Shown: positions 1-9,029 of the stretch, piece by piece | How positions within the stretch are numbered: the first letter of the stretch is position 1 | Layout of the letters: each line of letters starts with the position of its first letter | Source: Amazonocrinis nigriterrae CENA67 | Lineage (GTDB): Bacteria; Cyanobacteriota; Cyanobacteriia; Cyanobacteriales; Nostocaceae | Direction of reading: 5' to 3' | Length of the DNA stretch: 64,000 nucleotides | Assembly: GCF_016056305.1 (NCBI RefSeq) | Contig: NZ_JAECZC010000021.1 | Location: 1-64,000, forward strand | Notes under the pieces: model-generated | What the model was told of the DNA's origin: nothing | Database searches by the model: none | The model's input: the letters and a program-made list of their open reading frames with translations, nothing else | Program-made: the position numbers and the translations under genes

Positions 1-348
1 CTATTTGAGATGCTGGTAAAATTTCTCTCAAAATATCTACCCAATAATTAAAAGCATCATTCGCTTTGGTTTTGGAAATATCAAAGAGTAACCCTAAAAT
101 CTCAAAAATTGGTTTTTGTCTAAGGTAAACTAGACACAAGCATATTCCTTCTTTAGGTGACATCTCTGGTTTGCGTCCGCCACCAGGAGCAATAATCCGA
201 ATTTTATTTTTTTCAATTTCTGCCTGTTTCTCTACATGCCTTTTTTCTGCTAAAGATACCAATGCTAAAAACTGGTTATAATTAATTCCAATTAATCGTT
301 TTGCTTCGTGAGGATGTGATTCAATTCTTGCCAAAGGATTTGTCATAT
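1..348 (-). mobile_element. Transposase N-terminal part (IS, frameshifted, cut by left edge)
   Basis: The minus strand reads as the N-terminal half of a DDE-type transposase, probably of the IS5-like group with an N-terminal helix-turn-helix, and runs off the left edge. It starts at ATG 346-348 (MTNPLARIESHPHEAK). After 16 codons it meets GCA AAA AAC and then a stop (GAT TAA) in frame 0. In the -1 frame the protein continues without a stop as RLIGINYNQF, then APGGGRKPEMSPKEGICLC and FDISKTKANDAFNYW, to base 1. The -1 frame has a TGA shortly upstream and no start codon of its own, so the two parts must be joined by slippage at A AAA AAC or the copy is broken by an indel in the A run. Family assignment is from memory of similar cyanobacterial proteins; the catalytic half is outside the window. 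Confidence 0.72.
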
Positions 349-467
349 TATCTAGATATAATTTTTGCTCCGTTTTTTATTATCCCACTCTGTTTATATT
401 AAGGATAAGTCTAATAGTAAAAATCTAACGTTTCTCGCATCCATTGCCTTTGAGCCAGAAGCACATT

Positions 468-1145
468 CTAAACCAAAGAATCTGGATCTACACCAAGAGA
501 TTTTAGTCGTTCTGCCAGGATTTGAGCGCGTTGTTCTGCTTGTTGAACTCGTTCTTCTGGTGTTAACAAACGCTTTCCTTGCTCGTTATACCAATAAAGC
601 CACTCGCGGGTAATACCTTGATATGTCCCCCGTTCACTACCAATTCCTAAACCGATTTCCGGTAGCCAAACAGGATTTCCTCGCTGCAATTGATATTTGC
701 CATTTACTAAGCGATACACCGTTAAAGTCGCGGTTCTCTGCCGCTGGGGATTGTAAATGGCATAATATAAAACTTCTAATTGGGTATAAAATTCTTTTTT
801 AGTGCTAAATTCATCGCGCAATTCATCAAAAATAACTTCTAGCGTCATGATTGGTACGCGCTTTTCTTCGCAAAGATCATAACTTAAACGCAAATCTTCT
901 TCTACAATTCGTTCCACACCCAAACTCAAAAATGCATCTGGTATAATCGGCGGCTGATTGTAATGCTGATAAATTGCCAGATCAACGCCAAAGAACCAGT
1001 CCATATGGTCTGCCCAAACAAAAGCTATTATGGCTTTGAGTAAACTGAGAATTGAATAGTGTAATTCATTATTCTCATGGACATTGCCAAAGTCGAGAAA
1101 ACCCTTAGCGGGGGGTAACGACTTTCGCGGATTGTTCTTGCTCAT
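468..1145 (-). CDS. Uma2 family (DUF820) putative endonuclease
   Basis: A 225-residue protein of the Uma2/DUF820 family, which has a PD-(D/E)XK nuclease fold and is greatly expanded in filamentous cyanobacteria; no biological role is established for most members. The core is visible at about residues 65-135: an IPDAFLSLGVER segment (acidic residue before the sheet), VPIMTLEVIFDE, and FYTQLEVLYYAIYNP. The C-terminus is a short helical tail rich in Gln and Glu (EERVQQAEQRAQILAERLKS) ending GVDPDSLV. The usual Glu-x-Lys is not obvious, so nuclease activity cannot be assumed. It starts at ATG 1143-1145. A remnant with the same C-terminus lies immediately upstream at 1222-1316, suggesting a tandem duplication that decayed. 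Confidence 0.8.
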   Translation of the reverse strand: MSKNNPRKSLPPAKGFLDFGNVHENNELHYSILSLLKAIIAFVWADHMDWFFGVDLAIYQHYNQPPIIPDAFLSLGVERIVEEDLRLSYDLCEEKRVPIMTLEVIFDELRDEFSTKKEFYTQLEVLYYAIYNPQRQRTATLTVYRLVNGKYQLQRGNPVWLPEIGLGIGSERGTYQGITREWLYWYNEQGKRLLTPEERVQQAEQRAQILAERLKSLGVDPDSLV

Positions 1146-1221
1146 GATCTAATTAGCATTTAGCTCATATTTGGATCATAAAGGGCAGATGGCAGCTGCA
1201 TAATTCAGCTAGAAACATATC

Positions 1222-1316
1222 CTAAACCAAAGAATCTGGATCTACACCGAGTGATCTGAGACGTTCTGCTAGCATTTCGGCGCGTTGTTGTGCTTGTTGT
1301 GCTTGTTGTTGTGATT
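1222..1316 (-). pseudogene. C-terminal remnant of a second Uma2 gene
   Basis: Read on the minus strand, this stretch encodes a Gln/Ala-rich run followed by RAEMLAERLRSLGVDPDSLV and a TAG stop. That matches the C-terminus of the Uma2 protein encoded at 468-1145 nearly residue for residue, and the DNA around both stop codons is also alike. No start codon or N-terminal domain is present upstream. It is best read as the left-over tail of a duplicated copy. Confidence 0.75.
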
Positions 1317-1568
1317 GTCATTTGTCAAAAGTCATTGGTGAGGGTTGCAAGTACATTACATTTCGTAACATATTTGTGTTGATTCTCACCGTCTTACTTA
1401 CTTTGATCTTAGTTAGAACTTATGCCAAACTACAGGTTAGCTTGAAAATGGCGACTGGGAGTAGATTCACGCAGAAGTACAAAGGCACACAGGAGGTGTT
1501 AAACCATTTGTGCTTTTATAATCTTGGTATCAACTACCCACGCAGAAAAACCTGAAAAAGCGATCGCT

Positions 1569-3728
1569 ATGCTTCAGTATCCCAATCTCGAACAAGCGCT
1601 AAAATATCACTTCGGTTATGACAGGTTTCGTCCAGGACAACGGCAAATTATCGAAGATGCGCTACAAAATCGAGATTTACTGGTGGTGATGCCTACGGGT
1701 GGAGGAAAATCTCTGTGCTTTCAGTTACCTGCATTGATGAAGAAAGGTTTAACGGTGGTGGTGTCGCCGTTGATTGCTTTGATGCAAGACCAAGTGGAAG
1801 CATTGCGAAATAATAATATTAGCGCCACTTTTCTCAATAGTAGTTTGAATGCGTATAAGGTGCGATCGCGTGAAGATGCCATTCTCAGCGGTAAGGTGAG
1901 ATTACTATATGTTGCCCCTGAACGTCTTCTCAGTGAAAGATTTCTGCCATTTCTAGATTTAGTACATCACCAAATCGGTATTTCTACGTTTGCCATTGAT
2001 GAAGCACACTGTGTTTCTGAATGGGGACACGACTTTCGCCCAGAATATCGCCAATTGAAATCCTTGCGGAAACGTTACCCGGATGTGCCTACTCTCGCCC
2101 TCACCGCCACAGCTACCGATCGCGTGCGTTCTGATATCATCCAACAATTAGGGTTAAAGCAACCTAGTATTCACATTGCCAGCTTCAACCGTCAAAATCT
2201 TTATTACGAGGTTCGTGCTAAAACCAAACAAGCTTACGCTGAATTATTAGAACTAATTCGAGATAGTCAAGGTTCAACAATTATTTATTGTCTAACGCGC
2301 AAAAAAGTTGATGAACTAACTTTTAAACTGCAAAATGATAAAATTCCCGCCTTACCTTATCATGCTGGATTAAGTGATGAAGAACGCACAACCAATCAAA
2401 CAAGATTTATTCGAGATGATGTGCGGGTGATGGTGGCAACAATTGCCTTTGGTATGGGAATTAATAAGCCAGATGTGCGGTTAGTAGTTCACTTTGATTT
2501 GCCGCGTAATTTAGAAAGTTATTATCAAGAATCAGGCAGGGCAGGTAGAGATGGAGAAGCATCTCGTTGTACACTTTTTTTCAGTTTTGGTGATATTAAA
2601 ACTATAGAATGGAGTATTAACCAAAAAACTGATGCTCAAGAACAACTAATTGCTAAACAACAACTACGGCAAGTAATTGACTATGCAGAAGGTACAGACT
2701 GCCGACGCACAATTCAGTTAGGTTATTTTGGCGAACGTTTCCCTGGAAATTGCGGAAACTGTGACAATTGTCGTCATCCCAAACCGATGCAAGATTGGAC
2801 AATTGAAGCCATGAAATTTCTCTCTTGTGTGGCGCGTTGCAAAGAAAGATTTGGGATGCTGCACATTATTGATGTGTTGCGAGGAGCAAAAAACCAGAAA
2901 ATTACTCAATACGAACATGATAAACTTTCTACTTACGGCATTGGTAAAGATAGAAGTTTAGATGAATGGCGAATGCTGGGACGTTCTCTTTTACATCAAG
3001 GTTTGCTAGAACAAACAACTGATGGTTACTCAGTTCTCAAACTTAATGCCCTCAGTTGGCAAGTCATGAGGCGACAGCGTACAGTTTTGCTAGCTGTTCC
3101 CATAGCACAAAAGATTACTTGGCAAGAGGGAAGCGAAAAAGCCGTAGAATCAGAGATATTGTGGCAGAGATTGCGATCGCTCCGCAAACAACTTGCTGAT
3201 GAGCAGTCTGTTCCACCTTACGTGATCTTTCCAGATTCTACCTTGAAATTAATGGCACAGGTACAGCCCCAAACCTTGGCTGAATTTGGTAAACTCTCCG
3301 GCGTAGGCAGTCACAAACTCGCCCAGTATGGTAAAAAGTTCCTTGCAGAAATCAAAGCCTACCGTCAAGAACAAGGTTTGTTAGTGGAACAACAAGATAA
3401 TTCCACATCCAGTGTCAGTTTCCCCAGCGACACCGAATTAGTCACATTAAAGTTGCATCAACAAGGTTTAAGTATTCCCGAAATTGCTCAGCAACGCAAC
3501 CTTAGTCCCTCGACAATTTTCAATCATCTTTCTAAACTAATTGAAAAAAATCAATCCGTAGATTTAAATCAATTAGTACCTTTAGAACATCAACAAAAAA
3601 TTTGGCAAGTTTTAGAAGTGCTTGGTGATATTGCTCTTACCCCAATTAAAGAACAACTTGGTGAAAGTTACACCTTTGATGAAATTCGCTTAGTCAGAGA
3701 AAAGTGGCGACGAGAAAACCGCAAGTGA
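1569..3728 (+). CDS. recQ: ATP-dependent DNA helicase RecQ
   Basis: A 3'-5' superfamily 2 DNA helicase that unwinds forks and recombination intermediates. Domains in order: helicase core with Walker A ([13 protein letters not shown], about residues 40-52) and DEAH box ([13 protein letters not shown], about 144); helicase C-terminal motif VI ([10 protein letters not shown]); RecQ C-terminal zinc site with four cysteines ([24 protein letters not shown] region, about 376-401); HRDC domain (about 530-605); and a C-terminal helix-turn-helix extension (about 635-719; [22 protein letters not shown]). ATG 1569 is preferred; an in-frame TTG at 1524 would add 15 residues that do not look conserved. The protein (719 aa) is longer than E. 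coli RecQ (about 610 aa) because of the HTH tail, which is common in cyanobacteria. It appears monocistronic. Confidence 0.96.
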   Translation: MLQYPNLEQALKYHFGYDRFRPGQRQIIEDALQNRDLLVVMPTGGGKSLCFQLPALMKKGLTVVVSPLIALMQDQVEALRNNNISATFLNSSLNAYKVRSREDAILSGKVRLLYVAPERLLSERFLPFLDLVHHQIGISTFAIDEAHCVSEWGHDFRPEYRQLKSLRKRYPDVPTLALTATATDRVRSDIIQQLGLKQPSIHIASFNRQNLYYEVRAKTKQAYAELLELIRDSQGSTIIYCLTRKKVDELTFKLQNDKIPALPYHAGLSDEERTTNQTRFIRDDVRVMVATIAFGMGINKPDVRLVVHFDLPRNLESYYQESGRAGRDGEASRCTLFFSFGDIKTIEWSINQKTDAQEQLIAKQQLRQVIDYAEGTDCRRTIQLGYFGERFPGNCGNCDNCRHPKPMQDWTIEAMKFLSCVARCKERFGMLHIIDVLRGAKNQKITQYEHDKLSTYGIGKDRSLDEWRMLGRSLLHQGLLEQTTDGYSVLKLNALSWQVMRRQRTVLLAVPIAQKITWQEGSEKAVESEILWQRLRSLRKQLADEQSVPPYVIFPDSTLKLMAQVQPQTLAEFGKLSGVGSHKLAQYGKKFLAEIKAYRQEQGLLVEQQDNSTSSVSFPSDTELVTLKLHQQGLSIPEIAQQRNLSPSTIFNHLSKLIEKNQSVDLNQLVPLEHQQKIWQVLEVLGDIALTPIKEQLGESYTFDEIRLVREKWRRENRK

Positions 3729-3837
3729 TTAAGTAGGGAGTAGGGAGTGGGGAGTAGGGTAAAACAAAAAATTTGGTGTTTTCAGTTACATTTAAGATTG
3801 ATTGTATTTAGATTTTATCTAAAATAGTAAATTTTTA

Positions 3838-3956
3838 GTAGGTGTGTTATGCCGAAGGCTAACGCACCATTCTATATGACAGTGCGTTAGGCGCTTTGAT
3901 TATATTTTTAGTGACACATTACATCGAAAAGACGCGCCTAATACACCTTACATTTC
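3838..3956. repeat. Intergenic GTGCGTTA/TAACGCAC repeat cluster
   Basis: Between recQ and the SDR gene are several partly palindromic copies of a short motif: GTGTGTTATGCC-GAAGG-CTAACGCACC, then AGTGCGTTAGGCGC, then GACGCGCCTAATACACC. The same motif type recurs at 11,419-11,449 and 61,571-61,600. Such GGTGCGTTA...TAACGCACC palindromes are frequent in cyanobacterial intergenic DNA. A short run of GTAGGGAGT-type units lies just after the recQ stop (3,734-3,762). Confidence 0.6.
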
Positions 3957-3998
3957 CGTACTGTAAAACTGAATCTTAACAGTCATCAGTAGTCAGTA

Positions 3999-4751
3999 TT
4001 ATTGCACTGTAAAACCACCATCAATGGCAAGAGATTGACCAGTAATAAAGCTAGCCCCATCCGAACACAACCAGACAACAGCGCTAGCTACTTCTTTTGG
4101 CTGACCCAAGCGACCAATGGGATGTGCAGCCCCAAAGCTTGCTTTGCCTTGTTCACCAAAACCACGAGTCGGCATATCTGTATCAATTCCCGCAGGACAT
4201 ACAGCATTAACTCTAATGTTTTCTTTAGCATGTTCCAAAGCTAATGCTTTAGTCAACCCAACTACACCGTGTTTGCTAGCAACGTAAATAGAAATATTGG
4301 GGAAGCCAATTAATCCAGCGATGGAAGAGTTATTGACAATTGCTCCTCCCCCTTGTTTCAACATCTGTGGAATTTCATATTTCATCGATAACCAAACTCC
4401 TTTAAGATTTGTATCAATGACATGATTCCAAGTCTCTTCTGTTTGTTCAATGCTACGACCGTAAATTCCTTCAGTACCAGCATTGTTGAAGGCATAGTCT
4501 AAACGACCATAGGTAGCAACTGTTTGATTGATTAAGTTTTCTACTTCAGTAGCTTTAGTTACGTCAGTTTGCACAAAAAAAGCTTCACCACCAGCAGCTT
4601 GAATTAGTTCTACTGTTTGTTTGCTTTCTGTCACCCGGCGGCTAGCAATTACGACTTTTGCTCCTTTTTCAGCAAAAGCTAACGCAGTATCTCGACCAAT
4701 ACCAGAACTACCACCAGTGACTAGAGCAACTTTGTTATCAAATTCTGCCAT
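3999..4751 (-). CDS. SDR family NAD(P)-dependent oxidoreductase
   Basis: A 250-residue classical short-chain dehydrogenase/reductase. It shows the Rossmann cofactor motif TGGSSGIG near the N-terminus, a following basic residue pattern (ASRRV) that suggests NADP(H) preference, the NNAG motif, the catalytic serine in NNSSIAG, the YVASK catalytic Tyr/Lys motif, and the C-terminal FITGQSLAIDGGFTVQ typical of glucose 1-dehydrogenase/FabG-like members. The substrate cannot be told from sequence. ATG 4749-4751 is chosen over an in-frame TTG at 4757. No operon partner: the nearest minus-strand gene upstream (5,045-5,182) is tiny and separated by a strong hairpin. Confidence 0.93.
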   Translation of the reverse strand: MAEFDNKVALVTGGSSGIGRDTALAFAEKGAKVVIASRRVTESKQTVELIQAAGGEAFFVQTDVTKATEVENLINQTVATYGRLDYAFNNAGTEGIYGRSIEQTEETWNHVIDTNLKGVWLSMKYEIPQMLKQGGGAIVNNSSIAGLIGFPNISIYVASKHGVVGLTKALALEHAKENIRVNAVCPAGIDTDMPTRGFGEQGKASFGAAHPIGRLGQPKEVASAVVWLCSDGASFITGQSLAIDGGFTVQ

Positions 4752-4837
4752 TGTCAAATATTTTGAGATTGATTTTGCAAAGTACTTTTTTATTTTGCTG
4801 TATAAAGCATTGCTTTAGGAAAACAAGTGAATATAAA

Positions 4838-4860
4838 ATAGGGGCGCTATACGCCCCTAT
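4838..4860 (-). terminator. Hairpin, likely terminator
   Basis: Perfect 9 bp stem ATAGGGGCG / CGCCCCTAT with a 5-base loop. In the minus direction the stem is followed by TTTTATAT, so it may end transcription of the small gene at 5,045-5,182 before the SDR gene. The same GGGGCG-type palindromes occur as general intergenic repeats in cyanobacteria, so the assignment is tentative. Confidence 0.5.
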
Positions 4861-5044
4861 AAAAAATCTATTATTTAATTAAACTTTTCTTAAATTTGGT
4901 TTACATTAATTTGCCTAAAAGCGCTCGCCCTGCACCACACAAACAGATATTTCTCCTTATCAGGGCGATATCCAACGAATACGACACTGCTCTTTTGCGT
5001 TTTGTTAAGCTGACTTGACCAAAATTAGGGATTTTCTCACTAGA

Positions 5045-5182
5045 CTATTGTGAAGTTACGGCAGACTGGGATGATTCACTAGTCTTGGTTTTGTCAGCCA
5101 GAATTACAGATAGCAGCTTAGGCAAAGCCAGACAAGCAAGAGCGTTTAACAGCGTTAGTAAGATACTATCCATCAGAGTCAT
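5045..5182 (-). CDS. Small membrane protein (45 aa), paralogue of the 5.9 kb ORF
   Basis: A 45-residue ORF starting at ATG 5180-5182, nine bases after a good AAGGAGA ribosome binding site. The protein has one hydrophobic helix (MDSILLTLLNALACLALPKLLSVILAD) and a polar Ser/Thr/Lys tail ending SAVTSQ. An internal ATG at 5173 could be the actual start. The ORF at 5,887-6,090 encodes a related protein (hydrophobic LLTLxNxxACLxxPKLLSxxLA core), so selection at the protein level is likely. Function unknown; it looks like a small single-pass membrane protein. Confidence 0.6.
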   Translation of the reverse strand: MTLMDSILLTLLNALACLALPKLLSVILADKTKTSESSQSAVTSQ

Positions 5183-5458
5183 ATACCAACGTCTCCTTCA
5201 AAATTTGTGTTCCTCTTTACTTAGTTTGAATCAGAATTAGTGTTATTGATTACAAATCAAATTTTGATTTACTTTTTATTCATATAAGTAAAATAAATAT
5301 ATTTTTAATCAATCGAAACTATCTAATTTTATATATCGTTAAAGATATAGTAATCCTCAATCATTCGTCACAAATTAAAAACCCCAACTTAGTTGATAAG
5401 CCAGGGTTATGTGCCTTTCATTAGTCATCCCAATTCTAGTTGAGGTTGCACTTGAGTT
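5183..5458. other. AT-rich gap without recognisable gene
   Basis: This stretch has no convincing ORF. It is AT-rich and presumably holds the promoter of the small minus-strand gene. Near 5,377-5,420 there is a weak GGGGTT/AACCC-type inverted sequence. Nothing else stands out. Confidence 0.4.
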
Positions 5459-5658
5459 ACGTGAGTTCGACGGATTTTAAAAACCCCGCTTCCATTCCTC
5501 TCCCGTGCAAGGAGGAGCCACTGCGCCCTGCGGGTTTCCCAACTTGTAGCAAGTGGCGTCCGAGGCTTCAAAAACTTAATTTTACGTTACTAACCAAGAA
5601 GCTTAGAGCCAATATCCGCGTCCAAGAGGGGTTGGGGAGAGGTTCATCGAACTCACGT
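5459..5658. mobile_element. MITE-like element, copy 1
   Basis: A 200 bp non-coding element bounded by inverted repeats: ACGTGAGTTCGACGG at 5,459-5,473 and TCGAACTCACGT at 5,647-5,658. TGAGTT directly flanks both ends (a 6 bp match, offset by one base from the 7 bp duplications of copies 2 and 3). The interior is a mix of CCCCTCTCC-type sequence and another common intergenic repeat (GGGTTTCCC...). Two further copies lie at 23,235-23,378 and 23,443-23,752. It has no ORF, so it would need to be moved in trans. Confidence 0.75.
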
Positions 5659-5716
5659 TGAGTTACTGACAATTAATGAATTGCCCAGATAGTGCTGAGT
5701 TTGGCGTCAGCACTAT

Positions 5717-5743
5717 AGGCGCATCTTCATACAGAATTGGTAT
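5717..5743 (+). repeat. 27 bp dispersed repeat, copy 1
   Basis: The 27 bases beginning AGGCGCATCTTCATACAG and ending AATTGGTAT recur exactly at 30,223-30,249. Both copies are intergenic. They may mark the end of an old mobile element; no longer shared flank is apparent. Confidence 0.7.
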
Positions 5744-5886
5744 CACCAATCAAGTTACTATTTCAAGTCAAAAGTAAAAAACAAAATAATTCTTTGCATT
5801 TTTGCTTTTTATTTTTGACTTGATTAATATCTGATATTCCTGTCATCTAGTCAGGTTGCAAAACTGATTTGAAGTATGCAGAGATA

Positions 5887-6090
5887 TCAACCTACAGAAC
5901 ACTTGGAACAAAAATGAGGACTGAATCTACAGAATTGACTACCTGTCAATGGATAAACCGTACAATAAGGGAAACTGGTAATTGCTACTCTGGCTGTTTT
6001 TGAAGTTTTAGTGGATTTGCTTTTATACGCCAAAACAGTAGATAAAAGCTTGGGAAACACCAGACAAGCAACAACATTGATCAGAGTCAA
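5887..6090 (-). CDS. Paralogous small membrane protein, start uncertain
   Basis: The minus strand encodes MTLINVVACLVFPKLLSTVL followed by a longer, Cys- and aromatic-containing tail ending SKCSVG. The hydrophobic part resembles the 45-residue protein at 5,045-5,182. In-frame similarity continues upstream of the TTG at 6,088-6,090 (VVDAILL, compare MDSILL), but the codon matching the paralogue's ATG is GTA and no standard start is in frame there; ATGTAG is out of frame. Either translation begins at the TTG, leaving a shortened helix, or this copy has lost its start codon and is a pseudogene. Confidence 0.4.
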   Translation of the reverse strand: MTLINVVACLVFPKLLSTVLAYKSKSTKTSKTARVAITSFPYCTVYPLTGSQFCRFSPHFCSKCSVG

Positions 6091-6367
6091 TAATATAGCA
6101 TCTACTACATTTATAGGTAATCACCCCCGTGGAAAAATAGGTGGTCTCTGTTTTGAGCTGCAAGCATAATTCAAGCAAGAACTTACTAGGTCATCCATTG
6201 CTTGCACTTTATATAAGTTAACTTTAACATAAATTTTTATCAATACAAGCAAGAAATTAGCGGAATTCCTGACACCACAGGGAATGTAAATATTGAGGTG
6301 GGATATTATAACGCAATAGCAGAATAAGCTGGAAAATAGTCACTTTATAAAATTTAGGTAATGTATT

Positions 6368-8341
6368 ATGTCGAACACTCATACGGCATCTTCTTTTTTA
6401 TCAAATATCACAAAACGAGAAAGCCAAGCATTACAGCGTTTGATAGATTATACAAATGTGGATTCAATACCAGAAATTTGGCCATTGGTAGCAAAACAAT
6501 TTGGTAATGTTACAGCTCTTCACGATCCCCATGCTAAACCAGAAGTAGTGATCACTTATGCCCAGCTAGCAAAGCAAATTCAACAATTTGCTACTGGTTT
6601 GCAAGTATTGGGAGTTGAAGTAGGCGATCGCATTTCCCTAATTGCTGACAACAGCCCTCGCTGGTTTATTGCCGATCAAGGTATCATGACTGCTGGGGCA
6701 ATTGATGCAGTGCGTAGTGCCCAAGCAGAAACAGAAGAATTGCTGTTTATCGTGGCTAATAGTGGCAGCACGGCGTTGGTAGTTGAAGATTTAAAGACTT
6801 TTTATCGATTGCAAAATGGCTTGGAAGATTTACCAATAAAATTGGTAATTTTACTTTCAGATGAAGCACCACCAACAGAGTCAAGCCTGAAGGTAGTGAA
6901 CTTTCCCCAGTTAATAGAAATGGGGACAAACCATACTCTTGTTAAAGTTAAGCACGACCCTAATACCCTCGCTACGCTAATTTATACTTCAGGCACTACA
7001 GGTAAGCCCAAAGGTGTGATGTTGTCTCACAATAATTTGATGCATCAAGTAAGGGCTTTAGGGGCAGTAGTTCAACCAGAACCAGGGGAAATGGTGCTTA
7101 GTATCCTACCTACATGGCACAGTTACGAACGCAGCGGTGAGTATTTTTTGCTTTCTCAAGCTTGCACGCAAGTCTACACCAACTTGCGTTCTGTGAAACG
7201 AGATTTGCGAGAATTTAAACCCCATTACATGATTGCTGTACCGCGCCTGTGGGAATCGATTCATGAAGGAGTGCAAAAGCAATTCCGCGAACAGCCAGCA
7301 AGCAAGCAACGCCTGATTAACTTTTTGTTAAGCATGAGTGAGAAATATATCCAAGCGCGAAGAATTGCCCAAGGTTTGAGTTTAGATCATCTTAATTCCT
7401 CAGCAGCGCAAAGATTTGCAGCCAGCATCCAAGCATCTGCTTTGTTTCCTCTTCATGCTTTGGGAGAACGACTAGTTTATGCCAAAGTCAGGGAAGCAAC
7501 AGGAGGAGAAATCAAATATGTGATTAGTGGTGGCGGTGCGCTACCAAAGCACATCGATAACTTTTTTGAAATTGTTGGTGTGGAACTTTTACAGGGTTAT
7601 GGTTTAACAGAAACTGCTCCTGTGACTAATGCGCGTCGTCCTTGGCGCAATTTTCGGGGTTCATCCGGGCAACCAATCCCAGGTACAGAAGTTAAAATTG
7701 TAGACCCGGAGACAAGAGTGCCTTTGCCAGCCGGTCAACGAGGCTTAGTGTTGCTCAGAGGGCCTCAAGTTATGCAAGGCTATTACCAAAATCCTGAAGC
7801 AACAGCAAAAGTAATTGATGCCGAAGGTTGGTTTGATAGCGGCGATTTGGGTTGGGTGACACCACAAAACGACTTGATACTGACTGGTAGGGCTAAAGAT
7901 ACCATTGTCTTGACCAATGGGGAAAACATTGAGCCGCAACCGATTGAGGACGCCTGTTTGCGATCGCCCTACATTGACCAAATCATGCTTGTTGGGCAAG
8001 ACCAACGTAGCCTCGGTGCTTTAATCGTCCCCAATATCGAAGCTTTAGAAAAATGGGCAGAAAGTCAGAATCTCAAATTAAGCCTACAGGATGAAGATTC
8101 TACCTCATCCAGTCAAAAAATTGACCTGGAGAGTAAAATGATCCAGGATTTGTTTCGGCAAGAACTGAACAAAGAAGTGAAAAACCGTCCCGGTTATCGA
8201 CCTGATGACCGTATTGGCCCGTTCAAACTGATTCTAGAACCGTTTTCCATCGAAAATGGCTTAATGACACAAACGCTGAAAATTCGGCGACACGTTGTCA
8301 CTGAACGCTATCACGATATGATTAACGGCATGTTTGCCTGA
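6368..8341 (+). CDS. aas: Long-chain acyl-ACP/acyl-CoA synthetase (AMP-binding)
   Basis: A 657-residue adenylate-forming enzyme that activates fatty acids to acyl-AMP and transfers them to ACP (or CoA). In cyanobacteria the orthologue (Aas) recycles free fatty acids released from membrane lipids. Visible motifs: the P-loop YTSGTTGKPKG (about residues 206-216), the QGYGLTETAP motif, WFDSGDLG, and the hinge LTGRAKDTIVLTNGENIEP. The large insertion between the P-loop and the YGLTE motif, with the LxSILPTWHSYERS segment, is typical of the bacterial long-chain family. ACP rather than CoA as acceptor is inferred from the cyanobacterial context, since such organisms usually have a single gene of this type. 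It stands alone, with about 260 bases of AT-rich upstream DNA. Confidence 0.9.
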   Translation: MSNTHTASSFLSNITKRESQALQRLIDYTNVDSIPEIWPLVAKQFGNVTALHDPHAKPEVVITYAQLAKQIQQFATGLQVLGVEVGDRISLIADNSPRWFIADQGIMTAGAIDAVRSAQAETEELLFIVANSGSTALVVEDLKTFYRLQNGLEDLPIKLVILLSDEAPPTESSLKVVNFPQLIEMGTNHTLVKVKHDPNTLATLIYTSGTTGKPKGVMLSHNNLMHQVRALGAVVQPEPGEMVLSILPTWHSYERSGEYFLLSQACTQVYTNLRSVKRDLREFKPHYMIAVPRLWESIHEGVQKQFREQPASKQRLINFLLSMSEKYIQARRIAQGLSLDHLNSSAAQRFAASIQASALFPLHALGERLVYAKVREATGGEIKYVISGGGALPKHIDNFFEIVGVELLQGYGLTETAPVTNARRPWRNFRGSSGQPIPGTEVKIVDPETRVPLPAGQRGLVLLRGPQVMQGYYQNPEATAKVIDAEGWFDSGDLGWVTPQNDLILTGRAKDTIVLTNGENIEPQPIEDACLRSPYIDQIMLVGQDQRSLGALIVPNIEALEKWAESQNLKLSLQDEDSTSSSQKIDLESKMIQDLFRQELNKEVKNRPGYRPDDRIGPFKLILEPFSIENGLMTQTLKIRRHVVTERYHDMINGMFA

Positions 8342-8509
8342 TAAGCTTATGTGCGTCTAAGTTGCAAAATCACGCTTTGAAGAGTGTCCTTTGTAAATAC
8401 TTTTGACAAAGAACAAAGGACAAAGGACAACCACCACGAGTAATGATGCAATATAGATGTGTTTTAGCTTAATTCCACCCGCCAACTATAGAGTGAACGC
8501 GAAACTTTT

Positions 8510-8959
8510 ATGGATGTCTCCAACCCCCAATTGCTTTTAAAGCGCGTCGTTAACGTCAAAGTGATTGTTACTCCCCTCTGGAAAGAGGAAGTGCAACAGC
8601 AACTACAAGCCAATATCAATCAATTAGACCAGCAGTTGCAACAACTAGACATTGAAGGACAAAGAGCGATCGCAGCAATTCAAAAGCAAAGTCTACAACC
8701 ACCAGGGCCTCAGACCCTCCAGCAAATTGACAATATCCAACTCCAAGTCAATCAAAAGAAAAGTGAACTGCTAGAGCAAAAAAACCAACTGCTGCAAAAC
8801 CTCCAGCAAGTGCAGTTCCTTGAATTAGACCAAGAAGTTAATCAATTTCAAATGGAAGGCTTTTTCCGGGTTGAACGCGGTGATAACTTGATCAGCAAAA
8901 TGCAAGTTGAAATTGTTCTGCGCGATGGCGTAATAGAAGATATTCGTGGCGACATCTAA
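8510..8959 (+). CDS. YlqD family protein
   Basis: A 149-residue cytoplasmic protein similar to the YlqD family found in Firmicutes and cyanobacteria (function unknown). The N-terminus forms a short beta segment (LLLKRVVNVKVIVTPLWKEE). It is followed by a long, Gln-rich coiled coil (about residues 30-105, with QQLQANINQLDQQLQQLD) and a C-terminal beta segment (FRVERGDNLISKMQVEIVLRDGVIEDIRGDI). No catalytic residues are recognisable. It follows the acyl-ACP synthetase by about 170 bases that contain a CAAAGGACAAAGGA repeat, so cotranscription is uncertain. Confidence 0.75.
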   Translation: MDVSNPQLLLKRVVNVKVIVTPLWKEEVQQQLQANINQLDQQLQQLDIEGQRAIAAIQKQSLQPPGPQTLQQIDNIQLQVNQKKSELLEQKNQLLQNLQQVQFLELDQEVNQFQMEGFFRVERGDNLISKMQVEIVLRDGVIEDIRGDI

Positions 8960-8961
8960 AT

Positions 8962-9029
8962 TTGTCAGTTGTCAGTTGTTAGTTGTCAGTTGTTAGTTGC
9001 TTTGTGACTAATGACTAATGACTAATGAC
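8962..9029. repeat. Short tandem repeat (TCAGTTGT / GACTAATGACTAAT)
   Basis: Immediately after the YlqD gene are three to four heptad-like units GTCAGTTGTTAGTT, then GACTAATGACTAATGACTAATGACA. This is the short tandem repeat type common between genes of heterocystous cyanobacteria. It lies between two convergent genes. Confidence 0.8.

Noticed and set aside
1322-1555. Plus-strand ORF of 77 residues with a hydrophobic stretch
   Set aside because: TTG start, no ribosome binding site, and it overlaps the region just upstream of recQ. A chance ORF in AT-rich DNA is more likely.
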